Shown in pieces: positions 9,585-18,276 of a DNA stretch of 64,000 nucleotides. Position 1 is the stretch's first letter, and each line of letters opens with the position of its first letter. The position numbers were made by a program, and so were the translations under genes. The DNA is from Tamlana crocina (lineage in GTDB: Bacteria; Bacteroidota; Bacteroidia; Flavobacteriales; Flavobacteriaceae). Location of the stretch: contig CP158972.1 in NCBI GenBank assembly GCA_040429635.1, positions 467,918-531,917 on the forward strand, given 5' to 3'. Under the pieces are notes generated by a model. It had not been told where the DNA came from. It saw nothing but the letters and a program-made list of their open reading frames with translations, and did not search any database.

Positions 9585-10169
9585 ATGAAAAAAAGAATTA
9601 CAATCGGGTTCTTTCTCCTTTGCTTTGTTTTTAGTTTCCAATTGAACGCTCAAGAGGGTTTTATTGGTGAAATACGCATGTTTGCTGGAAATTTTGCACC
9701 AAGAAGTTGGGCCTTATGCGACGGGCAATTATTGGCCATAAGTCAGTATCAAGCTTTGTTCTCCATTTTAGGAACTACCTATGGCGGCGATGGCCGAACC
9801 ACTTTTGCCCTTCCCGATTTGCGGGGTCGTGTGGCTATCCATCCGGGTAGTGGTCCCGGGCTTAGTACTTACCGCCAAGGGAGTAAAGGCGGTACGGAAA
9901 CAAATACGCTAACGGTTTCGCAAATGCCACCGCACTCCCATACTGTAAATGCTGTAGTAGAGGATGGTAACCAATCCGTGCCAACCGGAAATTTACCAGC
10001 GGGTACAAAGGCATTAGATAAAGAATATTCAGATGCAGCAGCCAACACAACAATGAACAGCACTATGATTGGAAACTCCGGAGGTGGTCAGCCCGTAAAT
10101 AATATTCAGCCTTACGGTACTGTAAATTACATTATTTGCCTTCAAGGCATTTTTCCATCTCGAAACTAG
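9585..10169 (+). CDS. Exported phage-tail-collar-domain protein (MdpB-like)
   Basis: The product has 194 residues. The ATG at 9585 is chosen because it gives a clean signal peptide (MKKRITIGFFLLCFVFSF, with cleavage after QLNAQ); the longer reading frame begins inside the infB terminator. The mature part begins FIGEIRMFAGNFAPRSWALC and contains GRTTFALPDLRGRVAIHPG, and it ends with NYIICLQGIFPSRN. These are hallmarks of the tail-collar/microcystin-dependent protein family, which is found both in phage tail fibres and in bacterial proteins without phage. No other phage genes are nearby. It is followed 7 bases later by a T9SS cargo gene, so the pair may be one transcript. The role is unknown. 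Confidence 0.85.
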   Translation: MKKRITIGFFLLCFVFSFQLNAQEGFIGEIRMFAGNFAPRSWALCDGQLLAISQYQALFSILGTTYGGDGRTTFALPDLRGRVAIHPGSGPGLSTYRQGSKGGTETNTLTVSQMPPHSHTVNAVVEDGNQSVPTGNLPAGTKALDKEYSDAAANTTMNSTMIGNSGGGQPVNNIQPYGTVNYIICLQGIFPSRN

Positions 10170-10176
10170 TTTGGTT

Positions 10177-10863
10177 ATGAAAACAAATATTCAAACCCTT
10201 TTAATTGTGATGTGCTGTTACAGTGTTTTTGGCCAAATTACCTTTAATGGCTGCCATGATTTGTTCGAAAATCAAGACTATATTTTCAGTTACGTTGAAA
10301 CTGATGCTACGGGCAGAAATGTTTACACCACGATTCCTGTTGATGGTGAACAATCCTGCGGAGGCATTGGTACATGTGAATTTAAAATTAAGTGGAATGA
10401 TGTCGACAGCGTTTGGGAATTTACTGCCGACGATGGCAATGGTGATTTTGGCTCACCTTACGTTATTTATACCAATACAATTGCTTCTAGTCCCAATCCG
10501 CCAAGTTTGGTGTTGGGCACTTGGATTGAAAACAGTTCAATTACAGATAGTGGTTGTGGAGGAAATTTGAGTCCTTCGAATGCTGTTTTAACCGGCGATG
10601 TTCAGGATGAAGAACTTTCGATAGAAGAAAGCGCTGTTGCAGACATGGTACGTGTTTACCCTGTGCCTGCCAAACATTCCATCCAAATCAAAACCACGGT
10701 GAATATTGATTCACTTGTTCTTTTTGATGTATTTGGAAAAGCTGTAGTCCGCCAATTTTCAGCAATTGATAATGTAGATGTTTCTGGCTTAAAATCGGGA
10801 GTGTATTTTTTAAAAATTGAAACTCGCCAGGGCAACGTTTTAAAGAAGATAACAGTAAAGTAA
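10177..10863 (+). CDS. Secreted protein with type A T9SS sorting domain
   Basis: The 228-residue protein starts at ATG 10177, not the in-frame TTG at 10171. It has a signal peptide (MKTNIQTLLIVMCCYSVFGQ), then a cysteine-containing beta-rich region of about 120 residues that I cannot assign. The last 70 or so residues form a Por-secretion (type A) sorting domain: VYPVPAKHSIQI, then SLVLFDVFGKAV, SGLKSGVYFLKIET and a terminal KKITVK. This predicts export through Sec and then the type IX system, with sprA at 46157 encoding the translocon. It directly follows the tail-collar gene and shares its direction. Confidence 0.85.
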   Translation: MKTNIQTLLIVMCCYSVFGQITFNGCHDLFENQDYIFSYVETDATGRNVYTTIPVDGEQSCGGIGTCEFKIKWNDVDSVWEFTADDGNGDFGSPYVIYTNTIASSPNPPSLVLGTWIENSSITDSGCGGNLSPSNAVLTGDVQDEELSIEESAVADMVRVYPVPAKHSIQIKTTVNIDSLVLFDVFGKAVVRQFSAIDNVDVSGLKSGVYFLKIETRQGNVLKKITVK

Positions 10864-10877
10864 GCTTTAATAGAAAA

Positions 10878-10908
10878 GGGCGTCAAGTATAGCATTTACT
10901 TGACGCCC
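10878..10908. terminator. Hairpin between convergent genes (bidirectional terminator)
   Basis: GGGCGTCAAGTA (10878-10889) pairs perfectly with TACTTGACGCCC (10897-10908). On the - strand the stem is followed by TTTTCTATT, so it should terminate the SPOR gene. On the + strand the T-tract is poor, but the 12-bp stem could still stop transcripts from the T9SS cargo gene. Confidence 0.75.
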
Positions 10909-10935
10909 AGTATAAACTGTTTGTTTCGCTTTTGT

Positions 10936-11325
10936 TTATTTTTTGGGTTTAAAGATAAAAGCTATAGGGAACTTCTTTTTTATTTGTTGCAACGCTCTAT
11001 CAGCCTCCAATCGTGTTCTGAAATTGCCCACCCAAATTTTAAAATTTGGTGGTTCGTAAACATCGGTTGAATACCATTCGGAAAACGATTCTTTGAATTC
11101 ACTTTGTGCCTTTTGGGCTCCCGAGCGGTTTCCGGAGTAGATTTGGATTTTATATCGATCTGAATCGTTGTCGTTTTTGTTCATTTCCTTCATCAGATTC
11201 ATCAAAACATCTATTTTTGGGTCTCGATTTATTTCGGTTTTTCCTTGTTGGGAAAAGCCCAAAGTGATGCCCAATGCAAAAACGAGAATGCTTAAAATGC
11301 TAGTTTTCAAATTCAATGGTTTCAT
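10936..11325 (-). CDS. Exported SPOR-domain protein
   Basis: The 129-residue protein has an N-terminal signal peptide (MKPLNLKTSILSILVFAL, with likely cleavage near GFSQQ) and a C-terminal SPOR-like domain from about residue 55. YKIQIYSGNRSGAQKAQSEF and FKIWVGNFRTRLEADRALQQ mark the two halves of the repeat. SPOR domains bind denuded peptidoglycan glycan strands, so a periplasmic cell-wall role is likely. The gene is transcribed away from the act operon and converges on the T9SS cargo gene across a shared hairpin. Confidence 0.85.
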   Translation of the reverse strand: MKPLNLKTSILSILVFALGITLGFSQQGKTEINRDPKIDVLMNLMKEMNKNDNDSDRYKIQIYSGNRSGAQKAQSEFKESFSEWYSTDVYEPPNFKIWVGNFRTRLEADRALQQIKKKFPIAFIFKPKK

Positions 11326-11424
11326 TTTTAAATATTTTTCACAAATGTATATGATATTAACTGAAATGCGTGCTTTTTTATTATTTAGAATTGCTCTAAA
11401 TTATCAATTAACACTTATGTAACA

Positions 11425-11455
11425 TTTCTAAAATGGACTTTTAATATTACTTTTG
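11425..11455 (+). promoter_or_regulatory. Probable promoter of the act-cox operon
   Basis: TACTTTTG at 11448-11455 fits the -7 consensus TAnnTTTG. TTTC at 11425-11428, 19 bases upstream, is one mismatch from the TTTG -33 box. Transcription would start near 11461, about 33 bases before the first actA ATG. No other promoter-like site was seen before the terminator at 23151. Confidence 0.5.
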
Positions 11456-11493
11456 CGACAGATTTTTTTAACTGTATTTTTTCTATTTCGTAA

Positions 11494-12834
11494 ATGAAAA
11501 AATCATACCAAAGTTTAGAAGTTAACATAACCAACAATATGGAAAAGGTGATTCACCGTAAATTGAGCGCAAACATTCTTCGTTTAGGCTTAATGGTTTT
11601 ACTAGCGTTTACAACCTCTCTTTCGGCTCAAGATGGAGATCCAGCAAAAGGAAAAGCTTTATTTAATGCCAATTGTGCAGCTTGTCATAAATTAGATAAA
11701 AAAATGACCGGACCGGCATTGCGTAATGTTGAAGCGCGTTTGTCCGACGAGCAAGGTTTGGATAGGGATTGGATTCATGCTTGGATAAGAAACAGTTCGG
11801 GTGTGATAAAGTCTGGGGACGCCTATGCTAACAAAATTTACAATGAGTACAGTGGAGCGGCAATGACTGCTTTTCCGCAATTATCGGATGATGATATTAA
11901 TAATATCTTAGCTTATACGGCTGAAGAGCCAGCTGCTCCTGCTCAGGGTGCTGCGGGCGGTGCTGTGGCAACTCAAGCTCCTGCTGCTTCTGGAGGGATT
12001 TCAAACGAAATTATTTTAGGGGCTCTGGCTGTTTTGTTTATCCTTTTGGCTGCTGGGCTATACTTGGTGAACAAAACGTTGCGTCGTTTTGCTGAAGCTC
12101 AGAATATAGAATTGCCAGAAGAAACAAAAGGAACACCGCTTTGGAAAGCTTTCGTTCAAAATCAATTCTTGATGATTGTAGTGGCGATTTTCTTCTTGCT
12201 TTCAAGTGCTTATTTTGTGTATGGCTACTTATCTCAAATTGGTGTTGATCAAGGGTATCAACCAGTGCAGCCTATTCACTTTTCACATAAAATCCACGCG
12301 GGCGATAACGGTATCGATTGTAAGTACTGTCACTCTTCTGCTAGAGTAAGTAAAACTTCAGGTATTCCTTCGTTGAATGTTTGTATGAACTGTCATAAGT
12401 CAATTTATGAATACACTGGTGAAACATCTCCTGAGTATTCAAAAGAATTTTATGATGGTGAAATCCAAAAGCTATATGCTGCTGCTGGATGGAGCGATGC
12501 CGACCAAAAATACACTGGTGAATCTCAACCTGTAAAATGGGTTAGAATTCATAACTTGCCAGACTTCGCCTATTTTAACCACTCGCAACACGTTACCGTT
12601 GCAGGTGTTGAGTGCCAAACTTGCCATGGCCCTGTTGAGGAAATGGAAATTATGTACCAACACGCGCCACTTACCATGGGATGGTGTATTAACTGTCACA
12701 GAGAAACCAATGTGGCTGTAAAAGACAATGCGTACTATGAGAAAATCCATGAAGAGCTTTCTAAAAAGTACGGTGTTGAGGAGTTAACTGCGGCTCAAAT
12801 GGGTGGTTTGGAATGTGGTAAGTGCCACTATTAA
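11494..12834 (+). CDS. actA: Alternative complex III subunit ActA, multihaem cytochrome c
   Basis: The product has 446 residues from ATG 11494; a start at ATG 11539 would give a more compact signal peptide. After the signal peptide (core LGLMVLLAFTTSLSAQ) comes a monohaem cytochrome c domain with CAACH at residues 61-65. An Ala/Gly/Pro linker follows, then two hydrophobic segments (about residues 170-195 and 225-250), and then a pentahaem domain. Its five sites are CKYCH (276), CMNCH (297), CQTCH (374), CINCH (398) and CGKCH (441). ActA carries electrons from the ActB iron-sulfur clusters towards the oxidase. The fused N-terminal domain gives six haem sites. First gene of the operon; actB follows 31 bases later. 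Confidence 0.93.
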   Translation: MKKSYQSLEVNITNNMEKVIHRKLSANILRLGLMVLLAFTTSLSAQDGDPAKGKALFNANCAACHKLDKKMTGPALRNVEARLSDEQGLDRDWIHAWIRNSSGVIKSGDAYANKIYNEYSGAAMTAFPQLSDDDINNILAYTAEEPAAPAQGAAGGAVATQAPAASGGISNEIILGALAVLFILLAAGLYLVNKTLRRFAEAQNIELPEETKGTPLWKAFVQNQFLMIVVAIFFLLSSAYFVYGYLSQIGVDQGYQPVQPIHFSHKIHAGDNGIDCKYCHSSARVSKTSGIPSLNVCMNCHKSIYEYTGETSPEYSKEFYDGEIQKLYAAAGWSDADQKYTGESQPVKWVRIHNLPDFAYFNHSQHVTVAGVECQTCHGPVEEMEIMYQHAPLTMGWCINCHRETNVAVKDNAYYEKIHEELSKKYGVEELTAAQMGGLECGKCHY

Positions 12835-12865
12835 TAATTAATAAGAAGTAATTCAATTATATCAT

Positions 12866-15800
12866 ATGTCATCAAACAAGAAATACTGGAAAAGTGTTGA
12901 AGAGCTAAACGAAAATAGCTCTATTGTTGAGACGCTAAAACAAAACGAGTTTGTTAACGAGATTCCTACTGATGAATTTTTAGGTGATAAAGATACGTTA
13001 GAGACTACATCAACTACTCGTCGCGATTTCTTAAAATATGTTGGGTTTAGTACAGCGGCTGCTTCTTTGGCAGCATGTGAAGGCCCAGTTAAAAAATCGA
13101 TTCCTTACGTGGTTCAGCCTACCGAGATCATTCCGGGTGTGGCCAACTACTATGCAACTACTATTGCAGACGGATTTGATTTTGCTAGCGTATTGGTTAA
13201 AACTCGCGAAGGCCGTCCAATAAAAATTGAAAACAATGCGATGGCTAAAACAAATGGCAGTGCTAATGCCAGAGTTAACGCATCTGTTTTAGGTTTGTAT
13301 GACAGTTTAAGGGTTCAGGGTCCAAAAAAAGAAGGGAAAGCTATTTCTTGGAGTGATTTTGATGCTGAGACCAATCAGAAATTAACCGATTTAAAAGTTG
13401 CAGGAAAAGAGATTGTGTTGTTAACGCAAACTTTTGCTAGTCCATCAACAAGTAAGTTGATTTCAGAATTCAAAGAAAAATATGGTAACGTTCGCCATGT
13501 AGTTTATGATGCTGTTTCAGAATCTGCTGCATTGGATGCTTACCAGGCAAAATATGGAGAACGCGGATTAGCGAACTACGATTTTGAAAAAGCGATGACA
13601 ATCGTTTCTGTTGGAGCTGATTTCTTAGGCGATTGGCAAGGCGGAGGCTTCGATTCTGGCTATGCCAAAAACCGAGTGCCAGACCACGGAAAAATGTCTC
13701 GTCACGTACAGTTTGAAGCTAATATGTCGTTAACTGGTGCTAATGCCGATAAGCGTGTGCCATTAACGCCATCACAACAAAAAATAGCTTTAGCTAAATT
13801 GCATAGCTATATTGTTGGTGGTTCAGTTTCTGGGAATTTACCTGAAAAAGCAGAAGAAGCTGTTAGGAATGCGGCTTCCCAATTGAAAAAATCAGGAAGT
13901 AAAGCGGTTGTAGTTACAGGAATTCAAGATGTAAACGCACAAACCGTTGTTTTTGAAATCAACGAAGCTTTAGGAAGTAAAGCATTTGATCCAAAAACAC
14001 CAATAAAAACAAAACAGGGTAGCGATAAGTCAGTAGCCCAATTGGTTGCTGATATGAAAGCTGGAAAAGTTGGGGCAATCATCGCAAGTGGTGTTAATCC
14101 TGCTTATTCTTTACCAAATGCAGCTGATTTTGTTGAAGGATTAAAGAAAACAGAATTATCGATTGTGTTTTCAATGAAGGAAGATGAAACCTCTTCTGAA
14201 GCACAATATATCGCAGCAGCGCCTCACTATTTAGAATCCTGGGGTGATGTTGAAATCAAAAAGGGACATTTTGCTTTAACGCAACCTACCATTCGTCCGT
14301 TATTCGATACAAGACAATTTCAAGAGGCTTTGTTGAAGTGGACGGGTAACGATGCTTCTTACCACGATTATATCAAAGAAGCTTGGGGTACTTCTATTTT
14401 AGGAGGTGGTTCTTTCAATAAGGCACTTCACGATGGAATCTATGTAGGTTCAATTGCCACTGAAGTTCAAGATACAGCTGAAGTTGTTGAGGAAGAAGCT
14501 GCTGCAACACCATTTAGCAATGCCGCTAGAACATTGGCTGCTTCTGCTAAATCAGAAGGTCTTGAATTGACTTTATACACAAAAACAGGAATGGGTGATG
14601 GCCAACAAGCCAACAACCCATGGTTGCAAGAATTCCCCGATCCTATCACTAGAACATCTTGGGATAACTATTTAACCGTTTCAAAAGCAGATGCTGAGGC
14701 ATTAGGCTTAATGAATAAGCACGTTGCCAATGGAGCTTTAAACGGAAGTTATGCTAAAGTGACTGTTAACGGTGTGTCTGTTACCGCTCCGGTAATTATT
14801 CAGCCAGGACAGGCTAAAGGGTCTGTTGGTCTTTCATTCGGTTACGGAAGAACCTTAGGTTTGAAGGAAGAAATGCAAACGGGTGTTAATGCCTATCCAT
14901 TATACCAAAACTTCAATAACGTACAGAGTGTTTCTGTTGAGGCGGCATCTGGTGAGCACGAATTTGCTTGCGTACAGTTGCACAATACCTTAATGGGACG
15001 TGGTGATATCGTTAAGGAAACCACTTTAGAGATATTCAATACTAAAGATAAAAAATACTGGAATGCAGTACCTGTGGTGTCATTAAACCACGAAGAAACT
15101 CCAGTAACTTCACCAGAAGTGGATTTATGGGATGAGTTTGATCGTTCTGTAGGTCACCACTTCAACCTTTCTATCGACTTAAATGCGTGTACAGGATGTG
15201 GGGCTTGCGTTATTGCTTGTCATGCTGAAAACAACGTACCAGTAGTTGGTAAGTCTGAAGTACGTCGTAGCCGTGATATGCACTGGTTACGTATCGATAG
15301 ATATTATTCATCTGAAACCTCATTTGAAGGCGATAACGAGAAAAAAGATAACATTTCTGGTTTAGGAAGTTCGTTAAGTGAATTTGGCGAAATGGAAAAT
15401 GCTTCTGAGAATCCTCAAGTAGCATTCCAACCGGTAATGTGTCAGCACTGTAACCACGCACCTTGTGAAACGGTTTGTCCGGTAGCGGCAACATCACATG
15501 GTCGTCAAGGTCAAAACCACATGGCTTACAACCGTTGTGTGGGTACAAGATACTGTGCTAACAACTGTCCTTACAAAGTACGTCGTTTCAACTGGTTCCT
15601 TTACAATGGAAATGATGAGTTCGATTACCACATGAACGATGATTTAGGTCGTATGGTATTGAATCCAGATGTTGTGGTACGTTCTCGTGGTGTGATGGAA
15701 AAATGTTCTCTGTGTATCCAAATGACACAGAAAACTATCCTTGATGCGAAGCGTGACGGACGTGAGATTAAAGATGGTGAGTTCCAAACAGCGTGTTCTG

Positions 15801-15964
15801 CGGCATGTAGTAGTGGTGCCATGGTATTTGGAGACATCAACGACAAAGAAAGCAAAGTTGCAAAACTTAAGGAAGATAACCGTATGTACCACTTGTTGGA
15901 GCACGTAGGAACGAAGCCAAACGTGCAGTACCACACGAAAGTGAGAAATACAACTGAAGCATAA
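12866..15964 (+). CDS. actB: Alternative complex III subunit ActB, iron-sulfur molybdoenzyme-like protein
   Basis: The 1032-residue protein fuses a molybdopterin-oxidoreductase-like domain (B1) with a ferredoxin-like domain (B2). A Tat motif, TTRRDFLKYVGF (R52-R53), precedes a hydrophobic stretch ending LAAC, so it may be a Tat-exported lipoprotein anchored at Cys71. The motif lies about 50 residues in, which is normal for ActB. The B2 part starts near residue 770 with CTGCGACVIACH (C775). It continues with CQHCNHAPCETVCP, CVGTRYCANNCPY and CSLCIQ...CSAAC, which supply the cluster ligands. In known ACIII the B1 half lacks a bound molybdenum cofactor; I see no reason to expect otherwise here. 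It sits between actA and actC. Confidence 0.95.
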   Translation: MSSNKKYWKSVEELNENSSIVETLKQNEFVNEIPTDEFLGDKDTLETTSTTRRDFLKYVGFSTAAASLAACEGPVKKSIPYVVQPTEIIPGVANYYATTIADGFDFASVLVKTREGRPIKIENNAMAKTNGSANARVNASVLGLYDSLRVQGPKKEGKAISWSDFDAETNQKLTDLKVAGKEIVLLTQTFASPSTSKLISEFKEKYGNVRHVVYDAVSESAALDAYQAKYGERGLANYDFEKAMTIVSVGADFLGDWQGGGFDSGYAKNRVPDHGKMSRHVQFEANMSLTGANADKRVPLTPSQQKIALAKLHSYIVGGSVSGNLPEKAEEAVRNAASQLKKSGSKAVVVTGIQDVNAQTVVFEINEALGSKAFDPKTPIKTKQGSDKSVAQLVADMKAGKVGAIIASGVNPAYSLPNAADFVEGLKKTELSIVFSMKEDETSSEAQYIAAAPHYLESWGDVEIKKGHFALTQPTIRPLFDTRQFQEALLKWTGNDASYHDYIKEAWGTSILGGGSFNKALHDGIYVGSIATEVQDTAEVVEEEAAATPFSNAARTLAASAKSEGLELTLYTKTGMGDGQQANNPWLQEFPDPITRTSWDNYLTVSKADAEALGLMNKHVANGALNGSYAKVTVNGVSVTAPVIIQPGQAKGSVGLSFGYGRTLGLKEEMQTGVNAYPLYQNFNNVQSVSVEAASGEHEFACVQLHNTLMGRGDIVKETTLEIFNTKDKKYWNAVPVVSLNHEETPVTSPEVDLWDEFDRSVGHHFNLSIDLNACTGCGACVIACHAENNVPVVGKSEVRRSRDMHWLRIDRYYSSETSFEGDNEKKDNISGLGSSLSEFGEMENASENPQVAFQPVMCQHCNHAPCETVCPVAATSHGRQGQNHMAYNRCVGTRYCANNCPYKVRRFNWFLYNGNDEFDYHMNDDLGRMVLNPDVVVRSRGVMEKCSLCIQMTQKTILDAKRDGREIKDGEFQTACSAACSSGAMVFGDINDKESKVAKLKEDNRMYHLLEHVGTKPNVQYHTKVRNTTEA

Positions 15965-15992
15965 ATCTAATTAAAGAATCAATTATATAATT

Positions 15993-17729
15993 ATGGCGTC
16001 TCATTACGAAGCACCTATTAGAAGACCTTTAGTTACCGGCGAAAAATCATACCACGATGTAACTGTGGATGTAGCAAAGCCAGTAGAAGGAAAAGCAAAC
16101 AAACAATGGTGGATAGTTTTTGGAATTTCACTAGCCGCTTTCCTTTGGGGTATTGGGTGTATTTTATATACAATATCTACGGGTATTGGTACTTGGGGTT
16201 TAAATAAAACCGTAGGTTGGGCTTGGGATATTACCAACTTCGTTTGGTGGGTAGGTATTGGTCACGCAGGAACACTTATTTCTGCGGTACTTTTATTGTT
16301 CCGTCAAAAATGGAGAATGGCAATTAACCGTTCTGCAGAGGCGATGACCATCTTTTCGGTTGTGCAAGCAGGTTTGTTCCCAATTATCCACATGGGTCGT
16401 CCATGGTTAGGTTATTGGGTACTCCCTATTCCAAACCAATTCGGTTCGTTGTGGGTAAACTTTAACTCACCATTACTTTGGGACGTATTTGCGATTTCTA
16501 CATATCTGTCTGTATCACTAGTATTTTGGTGGACTGGATTATTACCAGATTTCGCGATGTTAAGAGATAGAGCTATAAAGCCATTTCAGAAGAAAATTTA
16601 TTCCATATTGAGTTTCGGATGGTCTGGAAGAGCAAAAGATTGGCAACGTTTTGAAGAAGTATCATTGGTACTTGCCGGTTTGGCAACGCCACTTGTACTT
16701 TCGGTACACACCATTGTATCGTTCGACTTCGCTACCTCGGTGATTCCAGGATGGCACACCACCATCTTTCCACCATACTTCGTTGCTGGTGCGGTATTCT
16801 CAGGATTTGCCATGGTAAACACGCTTCTTATTATCATGAGAAAAGTGTGTAACCTTGAAGATTATATCACTGTACAGCACATTGAATTGATGAACATTGT
16901 AATCATGATTACTGGTTCTATTGTAGGTGTGGCTTATATTACTGAGTTATTTATTGCTTGGTACTCAGGTGTAGAGTACGAACAATACGCCTTCTTAAAC
17001 AGAGCAACAGGGCCTTACTGGTGGGCATACTGGGCGATGATGACCTGTAACGTATTCTCTCCACAGTTTATGTGGTTCAAGAAATTGAGAACTAGTATTA
17101 TGTTTTCATTCTTTATCTCTATTGTGGTAAACATAGGAATGTGGTTCGAGCGTTTCGTAATTATTGTTACCTCGTTGCATAGAGATTATTTGCCATCGTC
17201 ATGGACTATGTTCTCGCCAACGTTTGTTGATATTGGAATTTTCATCGGAACGATTGGATTCTTCTTTGTATTGTTCCTATTATACTCAAGAACATTCCCT
17301 GTAATTGCACAAGCAGAGGTGAAGACGATTTTGAAATCTTCGGGCGAAAAATATAAAAACTTAAGAGAAGCTGGACAGAGCTTAGTAGGTACAGGTGCCG
17401 ATCCAAGAACATCATCTGTGGCAACTGCCGAACCTGCAAAGCAAAGGGTTGAAGTTTCAGAAGAAGAAAAATCAGAAAAGGTAAGCAGTTTATTAGGAAG
17501 CATTGGTACGTTTGATGCTGCTACGCAAACCGCTGATGATTTGAAACAGATTAGTGGTGTTGGACCTAAAATGGAAGAAGTGCTTAATAGTATTGGTATT
17601 TATACCTTCCTTCAGGTTAGTAAAATGACCAAAAAAGAATACGATTTGTTAGACTCTATCACTGGTTCTTTCCCTGGAAGAGCAGAACGCGATGATTGGG
17701 CAGGACAAGCTAAAAATTTAATAAACTAA
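15993..17729 (+). CDS. actC: Alternative complex III subunit ActC (NrfD family) with C-terminal HhH extension
   Basis: The product has 578 residues. The main part is an NrfD/PsrC-type integral membrane protein with about ten helices that forms the quinol-oxidising core with ActB. Typical segments include WWVGIGHAGTLISAVLLLFR and AGLFPIIHMGRPWLGYWVLP. After the last helix (near residue 430) comes a charged linker. The final 64 residues (from residue 515) read DDLKQISGVGPKMEEVLNSI, with later GRAERDDWAGQAKNL. This is a helix-hairpin-helix-like module of the type found at the ends of some ribosomal L21-like and NuoE-like proteins. The reading frame is continuous, so the extension is a genuine fusion. 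Fusion to ActC is unusual as far as I know. Confidence 0.93.
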   Translation: MASHYEAPIRRPLVTGEKSYHDVTVDVAKPVEGKANKQWWIVFGISLAAFLWGIGCILYTISTGIGTWGLNKTVGWAWDITNFVWWVGIGHAGTLISAVLLLFRQKWRMAINRSAEAMTIFSVVQAGLFPIIHMGRPWLGYWVLPIPNQFGSLWVNFNSPLLWDVFAISTYLSVSLVFWWTGLLPDFAMLRDRAIKPFQKKIYSILSFGWSGRAKDWQRFEEVSLVLAGLATPLVLSVHTIVSFDFATSVIPGWHTTIFPPYFVAGAVFSGFAMVNTLLIIMRKVCNLEDYITVQHIELMNIVIMITGSIVGVAYITELFIAWYSGVEYEQYAFLNRATGPYWWAYWAMMTCNVFSPQFMWFKKLRTSIMFSFFISIVVNIGMWFERFVIIVTSLHRDYLPSSWTMFSPTFVDIGIFIGTIGFFFVLFLLYSRTFPVIAQAEVKTILKSSGEKYKNLREAGQSLVGTGADPRTSSVATAEPAKQRVEVSEEEKSEKVSSLLGSIGTFDAATQTADDLKQISGVGPKMEEVLNSIGIYTFLQVSKMTKKEYDLLDSITGSFPGRAERDDWAGQAKNLIN

Positions 17730-17738
17730 TTATAGTCA

Positions 17739-18269
17739 ATGGAAGCTTCAAAAGTTATTCACGCTATTTATACCGATGATGATGTATTAATGCACGCCGT
17801 AAAAAAGGTGAAGGCAGCCAAACATCACATTGAAGAAATATATACTCCGTTTCCGGTTCACGGGCTAGACAAAGCCATGGGCTTAGCGCCAACGCGTATC
17901 GCCATAACTGCATTCATGTATGGTTTGGTTGGTCTTACCGTTGCGATAACCATGATGAACTTTATCATGATTGAAGACTGGCCTCAAAACATTGGTGGTA
18001 AACCAAGTTTTAGCTATTTGGAAAACATGCCAGCTTTCGTGCCTATCATGTTCGAGCTTACGGTATTTTTCGCAGCCCACTTAATGGTAATTACGTTTTA
18101 CTTAAGAAGTAGAATGTGGCCATTTAAAAAAGCTGAAAACCCAGATCCAAGAACTACAGACGACCATTTTTTAATGGAAATACCTGTGCACGGTAATGAA
18201 GAAGAGCTTGCCAGCTTACTTAAAGATACCGGTGCAGTAGAAGTTAATTTAGTTGATAAAGCCCATTAA
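17739..18269 (+). CDS. actD: Alternative complex III subunit ActD (DUF3341)
   Basis: The 176-residue protein has an N-terminal soluble domain (IHAIYTDDDVLMHAVKKVKA, then EIYTPFPVHGLDKAMGL) and two transmembrane helices in its middle, near residues 50-75 and 100-122. The PFPVHGLD sequence is characteristic of the DUF3341/ActD family. It is a membrane subunit of the ACIII core with no cofactor motif. It starts 9 bases after actC and ends 7 bases before the actE ATG at 18277. Confidence 0.93.
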   Translation: MEASKVIHAIYTDDDVLMHAVKKVKAAKHHIEEIYTPFPVHGLDKAMGLAPTRIAITAFMYGLVGLTVAITMMNFIMIEDWPQNIGGKPSFSYLENMPAFVPIMFELTVFFAAHLMVITFYLRSRMWPFKKAENPDPRTTDDHFLMEIPVHGNEEELASLLKDTGAVEVNLVDKAH

Positions 18270-18276
18270 TATATCT

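Noticed and set aside
9585-10169. Prophage remnant, suggested by the tail-collar domain
   Set aside because: The protein has a Sec signal peptide, the neighbours are not phage genes, and no integrase or attachment site was seen.
18253-18276. Longer start for actE
   Set aside because: It overlaps the actD end and places eight residues before the lipoprotein signal; ATG 18277 gives a proper signal peptide.
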